From: Lachnospiraceae bacterium
Lineage (GTDB): Bacteria > Bacillota > Clostridia > Lachnospirales > Lachnospiraceae
Direction of reading: 5' to 3'
DNA length: 34,322 bases
Assembly (NCBI GenBank): GCA_900770325.1
Contig: CAAGKE010000019.1
Location: forward strand, 1 to 34,322
Of this stretch, positions 33,891-34,322 are shown in pieces. Position numbers and translations under genes: made by a program. Below the pieces are notes generated by a model. That model was given only the letters and a program-made list of their open reading frames with translations. It ran no database searches and was not told the DNA's origin. Position 1 is the first letter of the stretch; every line of letters begins with the position of its first letter.

Positions 33891-33932
33891 AACAAGCATG
33901 GTTATTATACTACCACGCTTGTTAAAAGGCAA
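33891..33932 (-). promoter_or_regulatory. Promoter and overlapping palindrome of the ISL3 element
   Basis: On the minus strand TTGCCT (33927-33932), a 17-base spacer and a perfect TATAAT (33904-33909) form a sigma-70-type promoter for the small gene and transposase. AACAAGCATGG (33891-33901) and CCACGCTTGTT (33913-33923) form a palindrome with 10 of 11 matches flanking the -10, a likely operator. A near copy of the left arm, AACGAGCATGGTAATT, recurs at about 33982. Confidence 0.75.
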
Positions 33933-33934
33933 AC

Positions 33935-33976
33935 AAAAAGGCCGCCCAAGCCTGAACTATTTTGGCTTGTGCGGCC
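33935..33976 (-). terminator. Insulating terminator upstream of the ISL3 promoter
   Basis: GGCCGCCCAAGCC (33940-33952) pairs with GGCTTGTGCGGCC (33964-33976) with one mismatch; on the minus strand it is followed by TTTTTGTTTG. It lies just outside the promoter and would block transcripts entering from flanking DNA. Confidence 0.8.
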
Positions 33977-34038
33977 CGAAAAACGAGCATGGTAATTGGT
34001 CTGCTGAAGCTGATCAGCTGTCCGCGTACGGATAAGTG

Positions 34039-34119
34039 AAACTAAAAACTCGGAGCACCAGGAATGATGCTCCGAGCGGTAGTGCCCGAATGGCGATGTC
34101 CAGAGATTTCGTAAGATCC
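34039..34119 (-). repeat. Right 81-bp terminal inverted repeat of the ISL3 element
   Basis: A perfect inverted copy of 31440-31520. Its internal hairpin (34049-34076), followed on the minus strand by TTTTT, is a second inward-pointing terminator ahead of the transposase operon. Confidence 0.9.
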
Positions 34120-34322
34120 GGTCAGCGGGTCCTCCTGCTTTTTCTGCTGCCTTGCAAACTCTCTCTTCTCATCCGGAGATACCGGCAGGGTTGTGACATC
34201 CCGCCATTCCGGATGCGCTGCAAGGAAGGTATCCGGATTCAGAACGTCTCCGTCAAATACCTCGCAGATATACTCGCCATCGGACGGGCACGTCGGCCAG
34301 AACATGAGCTGATTGATCTCAA
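34042..34322 (-). pseudogene. Unrecognised gene truncated by the ISL3 element (partial, runs off the window)
   Basis: An open minus-strand frame enters from beyond the right edge and reads MFWPTCPSDGEYICEVFDGD, then VLNPDTFLAAHPEWRDVTTL and PVSPDEKREFARQQKKQEDP before passing at 34119 into the inverted repeat, where it ends after 26 unrelated codons. The composition is protein-like, but I do not recognise the family. The continuation is not evident on the far side of the element (31321-31439). Confidence 0.6.

Larger units (their letters stand above)
31440..34119 (-). mobile_element. ISL3-family insertion sequence (about 2.7 kb)
   Basis: It is delimited by 81-bp inverted repeats that are identical base for base (31440-31520 and 34039-34119), whose outer ends begin GGATCTTAC, like the GGNTCTT ends common in ISL3 elements. 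Inside are an ISL3-type transposase and a small upstream gene, both on the minus strand, served by one promoter. The eight bases outside each end (AGCCTCCA left, GGTCAGCG right) do not match, so the usual 8-bp target duplication is missing. The right end cuts into an open reading frame. Confidence 0.88.

Overview
The window looks like a chromosomal segment of a motile Gram-positive anaerobe of the Clostridia, most likely Lachnospiraceae. This rests on the flagellin type, the strong AAGGAG/GGAGG ribosome-binding sites, and the LicD and CDP-glycerol-transferase proteins carrying an accessory module that I know mainly from that family. The taxonomic call is inferred from protein style; no rRNA or other marker is present.

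Layout. (1) 1-1066: a short flagellin gene with its leader and a rho-independent terminator. (2) 1188-10074: a phospho-polyol transfer block. It holds two tandem LicD-family transferases, a shorter protein sharing their C-terminal module, and on the opposite strand a CDP-glycerol-transferase-like protein fused to a probable beta-propeller and a cytidylyltransferase fused to a Gfo/Idh/MocA oxidoreductase. (3) 10209-16958: a visibly more AT-rich cassette bounded by two decayed gene remnants. It holds a CDP-glycerol glycerophosphotransferase, an IspD/TarI-like cytidylyltransferase, an extended SDR, an RgpF-like glycosyltransferase and a GT4. (4) 16988-24977: three more glycosyltransferases (GT2, GT4, Gtf3-like), a four-part methyltransferase-like/kinase-like/Rossmann/cytidylyltransferase protein and a TIM-barrel protein. 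(5) 25098-25926: a zeta-toxin-like pair. (6) 25973-28843: a TIM-barrel sugar isomerase and an oxidoreductase-glycerophosphodiesterase fusion. (7) 28844-34322: mobile-element territory. It holds a coiled-coil protein, an IS21-type istB broken by a 383-bp non-autonomous element, and an ISL3-family insertion sequence with 81-bp perfect inverted repeats that cuts a gene at the right edge.

How the genes may work together (inference). The set includes three proteins with cytidylyltransferase domains, NAD(P)-dependent oxidoreductases, several transferases of the kind that use CDP-activated alcohols, and six glycosyltransferases. That is what is needed to build a glycan decorated through phosphodiester-linked polyols or amino alcohols. 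Its position directly after flagellin suggests flagellin glycosylation; a teichoic-acid-like or capsular polymer is the main alternative.

The most unusual feature is modular. One Rossmann-like GxG domain of about 90 residues is attached N-terminally, C-terminally or internally to seven otherwise unrelated enzymes between 13.7 and 25 kb, with an eighth copy in a pseudogene. One Gfo/Idh subfamily is fused to a cytidylyltransferase in one gene and to a phosphodiesterase in another. One of two TIM-barrel paralogues has lost most of its metal ligands. Together these suggest a co-evolving, possibly physically assembled, surface-glycan machinery.
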